From the NCBI RefSeq assembly GCF_032681285.1, contig NZ_CP136336.1, positions 607,001-671,000 of the forward strand: a stretch of DNA of 64,000 nucleotides, read 5' to 3'. Made by a program: the position numbers and the translations under genes. Shown piece by piece: positions 43,579-51,899 of the stretch. The notes below the pieces were generated by a model. It worked only from the letters and a program-made list of their open reading frames with translations. It had not been told where the DNA came from and did not search any database. How positions within the stretch are numbered: position 1 is the stretch's first letter; every line of letters begins with the position of its first letter. This DNA comes from Piscinibacter gummiphilus (GTDB lineage: Bacteria > Pseudomonadota > Gammaproteobacteria > Burkholderiales > Burkholderiaceae_C).

Positions 43579-44558
43579 GACGAGAGACGCGCCGCGCGTG
43601 GTGTGCCGCTGAAATGGCGGCCCCAGGCGCGGCGCAGCTGCAGGTCCGACGTGAACCCCGCCGCCTCGGCCGCCCGCGTCACGCTCGCCCCGCGCTGCAG
43701 GGCCTGGCGCGCCCGCTCCAGGCGGATCTTTTCCACATAGACCATCGGCGACACGGTTGCATGCTCGGCAAAGAGCCGCAGCAGGTGGCGGCTCGTCACG
43801 TGCGCGGCATCGGCCAGCGACTCCAGCGTCCACTCGGCCTCGGGCCGTTCGCAGACCGCGTCCTGCGCCCGGTGCAACGCGGGGTGCAGGTGATGGCGGT
43901 GCGCGAGCAGCGGTGAGAGCTCCGGGTCCTGCGGCGTGCGGCGCAGGTAGACCACCATCGTCTTCGCGACCGCCGCCGCGACGGCATCGCCGCAGGCGTC
44001 GGCGATCAGGTGCAGCGCGAGGTCGATGCCGGCGGTGACGCCCGCGCTCGACGCCACCGTGCCGTCGACCACGAACACGCGGTTGTCGACCACCTCCGCC
44101 GCAGGGGCGAGCGTGCGCAGCATCGCCAGGTAGTCGTGGTGCGTGGTGCAGCGCCGGCCGTCGAGCAGGCCGGCGCGAGCGGCCATCAGCGTGCCGGCGC
44201 ACACCGTCAGCAGCCGATGCGGTGTGTCGCGCTGCGCCAGCAGCGGCCGCATGTCGCGCTGCAGCCAGTCGATCGTCGCGCGGCTCGCCGCATCGGGCGT
44301 GCGCAGCGTGTCGCTGCTCTGGCCGACGAGCAGCAGCCAGGTCGGCCGCGGCAGCGTCTTGGGCAGCGGCTCCAGCTGCGCGAGCGGCAGGCCGACCGAG
44401 GTCGTCGCTTCCGCGCGCGGGCCGGCGAAGCGCAGGCGGAAGCGTGCGGCTTCGCCTTGCCGTTCGAGCTGCTGGTTGGCCAGCCGGAACGCCTCTGCCG
44501 GGCCGGCCACGTCGAGCAGCAGACTGCGCGGCGGCACGACGATGAGGACGTCGATCAT
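43575..44558 (-). CDS. GlxA-family transcriptional regulator (DJ-1/PfpI + AraC)
   Basis: A 327-residue protein. Residues 1-185 form a DJ-1/PfpI-like amidotransferase fold (LLTVCAGTLMAARAGLLDGRR contains the nucleophile-elbow Cys), and residues about 225-325 form the AraC helix-turn-helix pair (ESLADAAHVTSRHLLRLFAEH and VTRAAEAAGFTSDLQLRRAWGRHF). Such proteins usually control amine or hydrolase genes. It is four bases behind a cysteine hydrolase gene, whose operon it probably regulates. A GTG start at 44573 is the alternative. Confidence 0.88.
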   Translation of the reverse strand: MIDVLIVVPPRSLLLDVAGPAEAFRLANQQLERQGEAARFRLRFAGPRAEATTSVGLPLAQLEPLPKTLPRPTWLLLVGQSSDTLRTPDAASRATIDWLQRDMRPLLAQRDTPHRLLTVCAGTLMAARAGLLDGRRCTTHHDYLAMLRTLAPAAEVVDNRVFVVDGTVASSAGVTAGIDLALHLIADACGDAVAAAVAKTMVVYLRRTPQDPELSPLLAHRHHLHPALHRAQDAVCERPEAEWTLESLADAAHVTSRHLLRLFAEHATVSPMVYVEKIRLERARQALQRGASVTRAAEAAGFTSDLQLRRAWGRHFSGTPRAARLSS

Positions 44559-44562
44559 GGCG

Positions 44563-45108
44563 TCACGCGGCACGGGCCAGCGCCTGCTCCACGGTGCAGA
44601 TGGTCGCGAAGCGGCCGGTCAGCACGGCGGCCGTGCGGGCCACGACGTCGGCGCTCTTGAACGTCGACCCGTCGCTGTGCGTCAGGTCGAAGGTCAGCGT
44701 CGCTTCGGGCACGAAGTCGACCTCGTAGCCTTCGTCGTTGGCGTGGCGCGCGGTGGTCTCGCAGCATTGTTCGGTGCGGATGCCGCTCACGATGAGGCGA
44801 TGGATGCGCTGCTGTTGCAGCCACACCGACAGGCCGGTGCCGACCAGCGCGCTGTGCCGATTCTTGTGGAACTCGGCCGCGGCGTCGAAGCGGGCCAGGC
44901 CGTCGAGCGGGCGCACGTGGCCCGAGGCGAGCGAGAACGACGCGTCGCCGTCGACATGCAGGATGCGCACGATCGGAATGCCGCGCGCGGCGCAGCCGTC
45001 GATCAGCGCATTGCTGCGCGAGAGAAAGGCCTCGAGGTGCTCGCTCTGCCAATAGGGCCGGTGGCGAAACGACTCCTGCACGTCGATCACGAGAAGGGCG
45101 GTGTTCAT
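44563..45108 (-). CDS. Isochorismatase-family cysteine hydrolase
   Basis: A 181-residue hydrolase. The triad is visible as D8 (LLVIDVQESF), K near residue 82 (AAEFHKNRHSAL) and C near residue 115 (SGIRTEQCCETTARHA). The family includes nicotinamidases, ureidoacrylate and other amidases; the short form and the GlxA neighbour are common in Proteobacteria without a known substrate. It is two bases after the DUF1272 gene and four before the GlxA gene. Confidence 0.88.
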   Translation of the reverse strand: MNTALLVIDVQESFRHRPYWQSEHLEAFLSRSNALIDGCAARGIPIVRILHVDGDASFSLASGHVRPLDGLARFDAAAEFHKNRHSALVGTGLSVWLQQQRIHRLIVSGIRTEQCCETTARHANDEGYEVDFVPEATLTFDLTHSDGSTFKSADVVARTAAVLTGRFATICTVEQALARAA

Positions 45109-45110
45109 GG

Positions 45111-45419
45111 TCAGCGGGCCTCCGGCGCGATGCCTTCGAGTTGCGCGACGAGCTGCGCATGTGCGGCGAGGTCAACGGGCCGGTGCTTGACCTTCGTGGT
45201 CGCCGGGTAGGCGCCGAGGAAGTTGCCGCCCTTGCGTTCTTGCGCCGGGCGCACCGGCCGCGCGGTGAAACCGCCGCCGCAGTTGGGGCAGACGTTGTGC
45301 AGCAGCCCCGTCGCGCAGTCGCGGCAGTAGGTGCATTCGAAGCTGCAGATCATCGCGTCGGGCGCCGCCGGGGGCAGGGCTTTCGCGCAGTGTTCGCAGA
45401 CGGGTCGCAGGTCGAGCAT
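45111..45419 (-). CDS. DUF1272 zinc-ribbon protein
   Basis: A 102-residue protein whose N-terminal 60 residues carry paired cysteines (CEHC, CSFECTYCRDC, CPNCGG), suggesting one or two bound metal ions. It matches the DUF1272 family, usually found as small soluble proteins next to hydrolase or regulator genes. The start at 45419 has TGGAGGAATCG just upstream. It is the first gene of a three-gene operon with the cysteine hydrolase and GlxA-type regulator genes. Confidence 0.85.
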   Translation of the reverse strand: MLDLRPVCEHCAKALPPAAPDAMICSFECTYCRDCATGLLHNVCPNCGGGFTARPVRPAQERKGGNFLGAYPATTKVKHRPVDLAAHAQLVAQLEGIAPEAR

Positions 45420-45437
45420 CGATTCCTCCAGAAGTGA

Positions 45438-45467
45438 TGATGCCTGCAAGCGTAGGGGCAGGCATCA
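45438..45467. promoter_or_regulatory. Inverted repeat upstream of the DUF1272-hydrolase-GlxA operon
   Basis: TGATGCCTGC (45438-45447) and GCAGGCATCA (45458-45467) are perfect 10-base arms with a 10-base spacer, about 20 bp before the DUF1272 start. It may be the operator of the GlxA-type regulator or a leader hairpin. Confidence 0.5.
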
Positions 45468-45543
45468 GTTCTGTCGCCGCGGCAGGCGACGAGAACCGAT
45501 CAGTTCCGGACAGGTCTGGGCGCCCGCTTCGGGCACGCCTGCG

Positions 45544-46752
45544 TCAGGCCCGTGGCGTGGCCAGCCACTTGTGCGCGAGCCGCACCCAGAGCGTCGCGCC
45601 GAGCGGGATCAGCTCGTCGTTGAAGTCGTAGCTCGGGTTGTGCAGCATGCACGGCCCGAGGCCGTGGCCGCCGATGCGGTGGCTGCCGTCGCCGTTGCCG
45701 ATGAGGAAGTAGCAGCCGGGTTTCTCTTGCAGGAAGTAGCTGAAGTCTTCGGCGCCCATCGTCGGCTCGAACTCCTCGACGCCTTCCGGCCCGACCACCT
45801 CGGCCATCACCTCGCGCACGAAGGCCGTCTCGGCCGGGTGGTTGATGGTGGGCGGGTAGTTGCGCACGAACTCGAACTCGCACTCGGCGCCGAAGGCGGC
45901 ACAGGTGTGCTCGGCCACCTCGCGCATGCGCTGCTCGAAGAGGTCGAGCAGCTCCAGCGTGAAGGTGCGCACCGTGCCTTCCATCACGCACGAATCGGGC
46001 ACCACGTTGGTCGCTTCGCCGGTGTGGATCATCGTCACCGAGATCACGCCCGGGTCGATGGGCCGCTTGTTGCGCGAGACGATGGTCTGGAAGGCCTGCA
46101 CGATCTGGCAGGCCACCGGCACGGGGTCGATGCCGAGGTGTGGCATCGCCGCGTGCGAGCCCTTGCCGCGGATCACGATCTTGAATTCGTTGCTGGAGGC
46201 GAAGCAGGGCCCGTTCTTCACCGCGAAGTGGCCCACCGGCATGCCGGGCCAGTTGTGCGCGCCGAAGATCGCTTCCATCGGGAACAGCTTGAAGAGCCCG
46301 TCCTTGATCATCTCGCGCGCCCCGCCGCCGCCTTCTTCGGCAGGCTGGAAGACAAGGTAGACAGTGCCGTCGAAGTCGCGGTTCTTCTCGTTCGAGAAAT
46401 GCTTGGCCGCGGCCAGCAGCATGGCGGTGTGGCCGTCGTGGCCGCAGGCGTGCATGCGGCCGGGGTGCTGGCTCGCATGCGGGAAGGTGTTGTGCTCGGT
46501 GATGGGCAGCGCGTCGATGTCGGCACGCAGGCCGACGGCGCGTTCACTGTGGCCGCGCGTGCCCTTGACGATGCCGACGACGCCGGTGGTGCCGAGGCCG
46601 CGGTGGATGGGGATGCCCCAGTCGGTGAGCGCCTTGGCGATCAGGTCGGCAGTGCGCTTCTCTTCGAAGCACAGCTCGGGGTGGGCGTGGATGTCGCGCC
46701 GCAGGGCGGTGACGGCGGCGGCGTCGGCGAGGATGGATTCGATCAACTGCAT
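45544..46752 (-). CDS. M20-family amidohydrolase (hippurate hydrolase type)
   Basis: A 402-residue zinc or manganese hydrolase of the M20D group. The metal site GRMHACGHDGHTAMLL is near residue 99, FQPAEEGGGGA near residue 136, and the dimerisation/lid region RGKGSHAAMPHLGIDP near residue 196. Family members cleave N-acyl amino acids, such as hippurate or indole-acetyl conjugates. It follows a Liv-type binding protein gene on the same strand (63 bp), suggesting uptake of the amide substrate by that transporter. Confidence 0.92.
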   Translation of the reverse strand: MQLIESILADAAAVTALRRDIHAHPELCFEEKRTADLIAKALTDWGIPIHRGLGTTGVVGIVKGTRGHSERAVGLRADIDALPITEHNTFPHASQHPGRMHACGHDGHTAMLLAAAKHFSNEKNRDFDGTVYLVFQPAEEGGGGAREMIKDGLFKLFPMEAIFGAHNWPGMPVGHFAVKNGPCFASSNEFKIVIRGKGSHAAMPHLGIDPVPVACQIVQAFQTIVSRNKRPIDPGVISVTMIHTGEATNVVPDSCVMEGTVRTFTLELLDLFEQRMREVAEHTCAAFGAECEFEFVRNYPPTINHPAETAFVREVMAEVVGPEGVEEFEPTMGAEDFSYFLQEKPGCYFLIGNGDGSHRIGGHGLGPCMLHNPSYDFNDELIPLGATLWVRLAHKWLATPRA

Positions 46753-46815
46753 GCCGGGCTCCTTGGGGATCGGATCAGTGTACTGACCCGACCATCTTGA
46801 GGAGCCGGCCTGGAT

Positions 46816-47949
46816 TTAGCGTCGAACCTTGCCGTCCTCCGTCAGCATCGACAGTTCGACGAAGTGCGAGGCCACGTGGTCACGCGCGCCGAAGTTGACC
46901 GGGAAGCCACCCAGGTTCAGGTTCTGGATCGACTCCATCGCGGTGATGAAGCTGTCGCGGGTGGGGTTGCGGCCGGCGCGCTTGAGGCCTTCGGCGAACA
47001 CCTTCGCCGCCACGTAGCCTTCCATGCTCGAGTAGTTGGCGGTGGCGTCGCCACCGGCCTTGGCCACGGCGGCCAGGTACTCGCGCGACAGCGCCGAGGT
47101 GGTAGAGAACGGCGAGGGCATCACCTGGCTGATCATGATGCCGCGCGCTTCGCGGCCGAGCTCATCGGCCAGCGCCTGTGTGCCCACGAACGACACGTTG
47201 TAGAAGGTGCCGCCGTAGCCAGCCTTGCGCGCTTCGCGGATGAACGCGGCCGACGACTTGTAGGCGCTGATCTGCACCACCGCCTCGGGCATGGCAGCGG
47301 TGATGGTCTTGACCGCCTGGGCCACGTTGACGGTGTTGCGCTCGACCGTGCCGGTGGCCACGGGCGCGAGGTTGGCGGCCTTGAGCGCGCGGTTCACACC
47401 GGCGAGGCCGGCCTGGCCGTAGGCGTCGTCCTGGTAGAAGACGGCGATCTTGGTGAGGCCGATGGAGAGCAGCTGCTTCACGATCAGCCCGGTCTCGTCG
47501 AAGTACGAGGCGCGCACGTGGAAGACGTTGCGGCTGAAGGGCTCGCGCAGCGACTCCGCGCCGGTGAAGGGCGCGAAGAAGAGGGTGCGGTTCTCCTGCA
47601 CCAGCGGCATCGCGGCCAGGCAGGTGGGCGTGCCCACGTAGCCGAAGAGGCCAAACACGTTGTCCTTGTCGATGAAGCGCTCGGTGTTGGCCTTGCAACG
47701 CTCGGGCTCGTAGCCGTCGTCCAGCGTGCGCAGCTCCACGGTCTGGCCGTTCACGCCGCCCGTCGCATTGAGCGCGTCGAAGTAGATCTTGGCGCCACGG
47801 TTCATCTGCGTGCCCAGGTAGGCCGCCGGGCCGCTGAAGGCGGCCGACTGGCCGAGCACGATGCGGCGCTCGGATTGGGCAAAGGTGGAGGGGAGGGCGA
47901 GGGTGGCGCTCGTGGCGGCCAGGTGCTGGAGCAGGTGTCGGCGTTTCAT
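46816..47949 (-). CDS. ABC transporter substrate-binding protein, Liv type (second)
   Basis: A 377-residue periplasmic protein. It has a signal peptide (MKRRHLLQHLAATSATLALPSTFAQ) and the LivK-like pattern LGQSAAFSGPAAYLGTQMNRG, then VFGLFGYVGTPTCLAAMPLV and KIAVFYQDDAYGQAGLAGV. Ligands in this family are amino acids, amides or aromatic acids. It precedes the M20 amidohydrolase gene and is divergent from a molybdopterin enzyme gene. No permease genes are adjacent. Confidence 0.87.
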   Translation of the reverse strand: MKRRHLLQHLAATSATLALPSTFAQSERRIVLGQSAAFSGPAAYLGTQMNRGAKIYFDALNATGGVNGQTVELRTLDDGYEPERCKANTERFIDKDNVFGLFGYVGTPTCLAAMPLVQENRTLFFAPFTGAESLREPFSRNVFHVRASYFDETGLIVKQLLSIGLTKIAVFYQDDAYGQAGLAGVNRALKAANLAPVATGTVERNTVNVAQAVKTITAAMPEAVVQISAYKSSAAFIREARKAGYGGTFYNVSFVGTQALADELGREARGIMISQVMPSPFSTTSALSREYLAAVAKAGGDATANYSSMEGYVAAKVFAEGLKRAGRNPTRDSFITAMESIQNLNLGGFPVNFGARDHVASHFVELSMLTEDGKVRR

Positions 47950-48012
47950 GGAGTTGTGGAGTCCGAAAAAGCGAAACCCGGCGGATCGCGCCAGGCGAAC
48001 TCAGTGTAAACC

Positions 48013-48032
48013 CTAGGTTTTGCCCGACCTAG
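48013..48032. promoter_or_regulatory. Short inverted repeat in divergent promoter
   Basis: CTAGGT (48013-48018) and ACCTAG (48027-48032) are 6-base arms in the 128-bp gap between the binding protein and molybdopterin enzyme genes. A regulator site is possible, but the arms are short. Confidence 0.25.
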
Positions 48033-48077
48033 CCCCGCGCGACGCTCTGTGGAGACCCTTGTGCAATAGTTCCTCGC

Positions 48078-50129
48078 ATGAGCAGCACCACCGCGTTCGA
48101 CCGAATCGCCATTCGCACAATCCACGCCGCCTGCCCGCACGATTGCCCCGACACCTGCGCGATCCGCGTGACGGTGGAAGACGGCAAGGCGGTCAAGGTG
48201 CAAGGTGACCCCGACCATCCGCCGACGCACGGCGCGCTGTGCACCAAGGTCTCGCGCTACCCCGAGCGCACCTACCACCCCGAGCGTGTGCTGCACCCGA
48301 TGAAGCGCGTGGGCCCCAAGGGCAGCGGGCAGTTCGTGCGGGTGACGTGGGAGGAAGCGCTGGCTGACATCGCCTCGCGCCTCAAGGCCATTGCGGCCCG
48401 CGACCCCGAGGCCGTCGTGCCCTACAGCTATGCCGGCACCATGGGCCTCTTGCAAGGCGAGAGCATGGACCGCCGCTTCTTCCACAAGCTCGGCGCCTCG
48501 CAACTCGACCGCACCATCTGCTCGGCGGCGGGCGGCGACGCGCTCGCCGCCACCTACGGCGGCAAGGTCGGCATGCACCTGGAGCACTACGCCGACAGCA
48601 AGTTGATCCTCATCTGGGGCAGCAACTCGATCGCGAGCAACCTGCACTTCTGGACCTTCGCGCAGAAGGCCAAGCGCGAGGGCGCGAAGCTCATCTGCAT
48701 CGACCCGCGCAAGACCGAGACGGCCGACAAATGCCATCAGCACATCGCGCTGCTGCCCGGCACCGATGGCGCGCTGGCGCTCGGCCTGATGCACGAGCTG
48801 ATCGTCAACGACTGGCTCGACCAGGACTACATCGACCGCCACACCGAGGGCTGGCCCAAGCTGCGTGAGCGTGCGCTGCAATGGACACCCGAGCGTGCGG
48901 CCGAGGTGTGCGGCATCAGCGCGGAAGAAGTGCGCCAGTTGGCCCGCGACTACGCCACCACGAAACCCGCCGCCATCCGCCTCAACTACGGCATGCAGCG
49001 TGTGCGCGGTGGCGGCAATGCGGCGCGGCTCATCGCCATCCTGCCGTGCCTCGTCGGCGCGTGGCGCCACCCGGCGGGCGGGCTGCTGCTGTCGGCCTCG
49101 GGCTGGTTCCCGCGCAACGCCGCGCACCTGCAGCACCCCGAGCTGATGCCCGCCAAGCGCCCGCGCATCATCAACATGAGCACCATCGGCGATGCGCTGC
49201 TCGAAGACAGATCGCCGGCCTTCGGCCCGAAGATCGAAGCGCTCGTCGTCTACAACAGCAACCCGGTGGCGGTGGCACCGGAGTCGCCCAAGGTGGTGAA
49301 GGGCTTCCTGCGCGACGACCTCTTCACCGTGGTGCTCGAACACTTCATGACCGACACCGCCGACCACGCCGACTACGTGCTGCCCGCCACCACGCAGCTC
49401 GAGCACCTCGACGTGCACACGAGCTACGGCCACACCTATGCGATGTTCAACGAGCCGGCCATCGCGCCGCTCGGCGAGGCCAAGCCCAACACGCAGGTCT
49501 TCCGCGAGCTGGCCGAATACATGGGCTTCACCGAGCCGTGCTTCCGCGAGAGCGATGAGAGCATCGCCCGCCACGCGTTGAACGGGGTGGACTTCGAGAC
49601 GCTGCGCGCCGTCGGCTGGGTCAAGCTGCCGATTGCCGACGCGCCGTTTGCCCACGGCGGCTTCAACACGCCGAGCGGCAAATGCATGATCGACGCCCCC
49701 GGCCTCGGCGTGCCCGACCATGTGCCGAACTACGAGTCGGTGCAGTCGTCGCCCCAACTGGCGCGTGACTACCCGCTCGCGATGATCTCGCCCCCGGCGC
49801 GCAACTTCCTCAACTCCACCTTCGTCAACGTGAAGAGCCTGCGTGACATCGAAGGTGAGCCGCTCGTCGAGATGCATGCCGACGACGCCTCGGCGCGTGG
49901 GCTGCGGGGCGGCGAGATGGTGCGGGTCTTCAACCAGCGCGGCGAGTACCGTTGCCGACTGCAGGTGAGCCCAAGGGCGCGGCCCGGTGTCGTCAACGGC
50001 CTCGGGGTGTGGTGGCGGAAGCTCGGCCCCGACGGCACCAACGTCAACGAAGTCACGCACCAGCAGCTCACCGACCTCGGCCGTGGGCCGGCGTTCTACG
50101 ACTGCCTGGTCGACGTGCGGGCGGTTTGA
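48078..50129 (+). CDS. Molybdopterin-dependent oxidoreductase with N-terminal 4Fe-4S site
   Basis: A 683-residue enzyme of the DMSO reductase superfamily. C19, C23, C27 (CPHDCPDTC) and C55 bind a 4Fe-4S cluster; LDRTICSAAGG near residue 155 is a probable molybdenum-ligand region, and the last 110 residues are the molydopterin-dinucleotide-binding domain. No Tat signal is present, so it should be cytoplasmic. It has no small-subunit gene next to it. Members of this single-subunit group are annotated broadly, and the substrate is unknown. Confidence 0.88.
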   Translation: MSSTTAFDRIAIRTIHAACPHDCPDTCAIRVTVEDGKAVKVQGDPDHPPTHGALCTKVSRYPERTYHPERVLHPMKRVGPKGSGQFVRVTWEEALADIASRLKAIAARDPEAVVPYSYAGTMGLLQGESMDRRFFHKLGASQLDRTICSAAGGDALAATYGGKVGMHLEHYADSKLILIWGSNSIASNLHFWTFAQKAKREGAKLICIDPRKTETADKCHQHIALLPGTDGALALGLMHELIVNDWLDQDYIDRHTEGWPKLRERALQWTPERAAEVCGISAEEVRQLARDYATTKPAAIRLNYGMQRVRGGGNAARLIAILPCLVGAWRHPAGGLLLSASGWFPRNAAHLQHPELMPAKRPRIINMSTIGDALLEDRSPAFGPKIEALVVYNSNPVAVAPESPKVVKGFLRDDLFTVVLEHFMTDTADHADYVLPATTQLEHLDVHTSYGHTYAMFNEPAIAPLGEAKPNTQVFRELAEYMGFTEPCFRESDESIARHALNGVDFETLRAVGWVKLPIADAPFAHGGFNTPSGKCMIDAPGLGVPDHVPNYESVQSSPQLARDYPLAMISPPARNFLNSTFVNVKSLRDIEGEPLVEMHADDASARGLRGGEMVRVFNQRGEYRCRLQVSPRARPGVVNGLGVWWRKLGPDGTNVNEVTHQQLTDLGRGPAFYDCLVDVRAV

Positions 50130-51211
50130 AGCGCTGGCTGCTGATGGGGCTGGCGAGTCTCGTGGGCATCGCGGCCGTGGCCGCGGGCGCCGTGTGCCTG
50201 ACCAGCGGCTGCAGCAGTCTCGGCTACTACGCGCAGGCCGCGGGTGGGCACGTCTCGCTGCTCAACAAGGCCAGGCCGGTGCCCGAGTGGCTCGCCGATG
50301 AAACGACCGCCGCGCCCCTGAAGGAGCGCCTCGCCCTGAGCCAGCGCATGCGCGACTTCGCGGTGAGCGAACTCAAGCTGCCCGACAACGCGAGCTACCG
50401 CCGCTACGCCGACCTCGGCCGCAACGCAGCCGTCTACAACGTGGTCGCCGCGCCCGAGCTGAGCCTCACGCTCAAGACCTGGTGCTTCCCGGTCGTGGGT
50501 TGCGTGGGCTACCGCGGCTACTACGACAAGGCAGATGCCGACGCGCTGGCCGCCGAGCTGCGCACGCAAGGCTACGAGGCGGTGGTGCAGTCCATTCCAG
50601 CCTATTCCACGCTCGGCAAGCTGCCCGGCGACTACTTCGCCGACCCGCTGCTCAACACCTTCCTGCGCTGGGCCGAGGGCGACCTCGCGCACCTGATGTT
50701 CCATGAGCTGGCGCACCAGATCGCCTATGCCAAGGGCGACACGATGTTCAACGAGTCCTTCGCGACGGCAGTCGAGCGCATCGGCGGCCGCTTGTGGCTG
50801 GAGCGGCATGCGAGCCCGCAGGCGATGCAGGAATCGGCCACGCTCGATGTGCGCCGGCAGGAGTTCCGCCGCCTGGCGCTCTCGGCCCGCGCCGACCTGG
50901 AGGCGATCTACACGAACAGCACGCTCACCGACGAGGCCAAGCGCCGCGCCAAGGCCGACCGCCTGGCGCGCCTGCGTGCCGACCATGCGGCGCTGAAGGC
51001 CGGCCCCTGGAACGGCTACACCGGCTACGACAACTGGTTTGCGACCGCCAACAACGCGTCGCTCGGCGTGATGGCCGCCTACAACGAGCTGGTGCCGCAA
51101 TTCGAGCAGTTGTATGAGCGCGAAGGTCGAGACTTCGAACGCTTCTACGCCGAGGTCAAGCGCCTGGCCGCCTTGCCGATGGCCGAGCGGCGGGCGACAC
51201 TCGCGCGCTAA
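50126..51211 (+). CDS. Predicted aminopeptidase, lipoprotein (COG4324 type)
   Basis: A 361-residue protein with a lipoprotein signal (lipobox LTSGC, Cys about 29) and a zinc site HELAHQIAYAKGDTMFNESFA near residue 194, which has HExxH with a downstream Glu. It matches the predicted aminopeptidase family with no known substrate. The start is uncertain: TTG at 50126 overlaps the previous stop and gives the basic K-R signal start; ATG at 50144 would remove it. The protein should be anchored in the cell envelope. Confidence 0.78.
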   Translation: MKRWLLMGLASLVGIAAVAAGAVCLTSGCSSLGYYAQAAGGHVSLLNKARPVPEWLADETTAAPLKERLALSQRMRDFAVSELKLPDNASYRRYADLGRNAAVYNVVAAPELSLTLKTWCFPVVGCVGYRGYYDKADADALAAELRTQGYEAVVQSIPAYSTLGKLPGDYFADPLLNTFLRWAEGDLAHLMFHELAHQIAYAKGDTMFNESFATAVERIGGRLWLERHASPQAMQESATLDVRRQEFRRLALSARADLEAIYTNSTLTDEAKRRAKADRLARLRADHAALKAGPWNGYTGYDNWFATANNASLGVMAAYNELVPQFEQLYEREGRDFERFYAEVKRLAALPMAERRATLAR

Positions 51212-51222
51212 GGAGAACGCAC

Positions 51223-51549
51223 ATGCCCGACATCAAGATCCACCGCGAGCACACGCTCGGTCTCGCCAAGGCGCGCAAGGTCGCCCTGAAGTGGGCGGAA
51301 GACGCCGAGAAGAAGTTCGACATGGAGTGCACCATCCTCGAAGGCGAACTCTCCGACACGGTGGAGTTCAAGCGCAGCGGGGTGAATGGGCAACTCATCG
51401 TCGCCCCCGATCACTTCGACCTCACGGCCAAGCTCGGCTTCCTGCTGGGTGCGTTCAGCAAGACCATCGAGAGCGAAATCGAGAAGAACCTCGATGCGCT
51501 GCTCGCGGCCGGTGGAAAACCGGCGGCCAAGAAGGCCGCCAAGAAATAG
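51223..51549 (+). CDS. PHA-granule region protein (PHA_gran_rgn family)
   Basis: A 108-residue protein matching the polyhydroxyalkanoic acid system family: HTLGLAKARKVALKWAEDAEKKF at the N-terminus, GQLIVAPDHFDLTAKLGFLLGAF near residue 57, and a Lys/Ala-rich tail. Family members are found in PHA-making bacteria, but their function is not established. It starts 11 bp after the peptidase gene with AAGGAG upstream and is convergent with the ACBP gene. Confidence 0.85.
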   Translation: MPDIKIHREHTLGLAKARKVALKWAEDAEKKFDMECTILEGELSDTVEFKRSGVNGQLIVAPDHFDLTAKLGFLLGAFSKTIESEIEKNLDALLAAGGKPAAKKAAKK

Positions 51550-51804
51550 TTACTTCAGGCTTTCGATGAGGTCGATGTACGCCTGCATCGCCTCTTCCTT
51601 CGACTTGCCCTTGGCCATGGCCCAGGCGTCGTACTTGGCGCGTTCCACCATGTCGGTGAAGCCCGGGCGCTTGCCTTCCACGTCGCCCACGCTGCCCTGC
51701 TTGTACAGCGCGTAGAGCTGCAGCAGCGTCATGTTGTCGGGGCGCTCGGGCAGGTTCTTCGACTCCTCGCGGGCTTTCTCGAAGCGGGCTTGCAGATCGG
51801 ACAT
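51550..51804 (-). CDS. Acyl-CoA-binding protein
   Basis: An 84-residue four-helix ACBP. The signature YALYKQGSVGDVEGKRPGF (about residues 31-49) and KYDAWAMAKGKSKEEAMQAYI are intact, including the Lys and Tyr residues that hold the acyl-CoA phosphate. It carries long-chain acyl-CoA in the cytoplasm. It is divergent from the WS/DGAT gene and abuts the PHA-region gene, so the neighbourhood appears to be about storage lipid. Confidence 0.95.
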   Translation of the reverse strand: MSDLQARFEKAREESKNLPERPDNMTLLQLYALYKQGSVGDVEGKRPGFTDMVERAKYDAWAMAKGKSKEEAMQAYIDLIESLK

Positions 51805-51899
51805 GGCGGTCTCCTATGAGGGTTCGGTATTAGCGGGCATTGACGGGGCGGATGTTACCCAGCATCGTGCGCCGCATCACTAGAAGAAGGGCTCCAATA

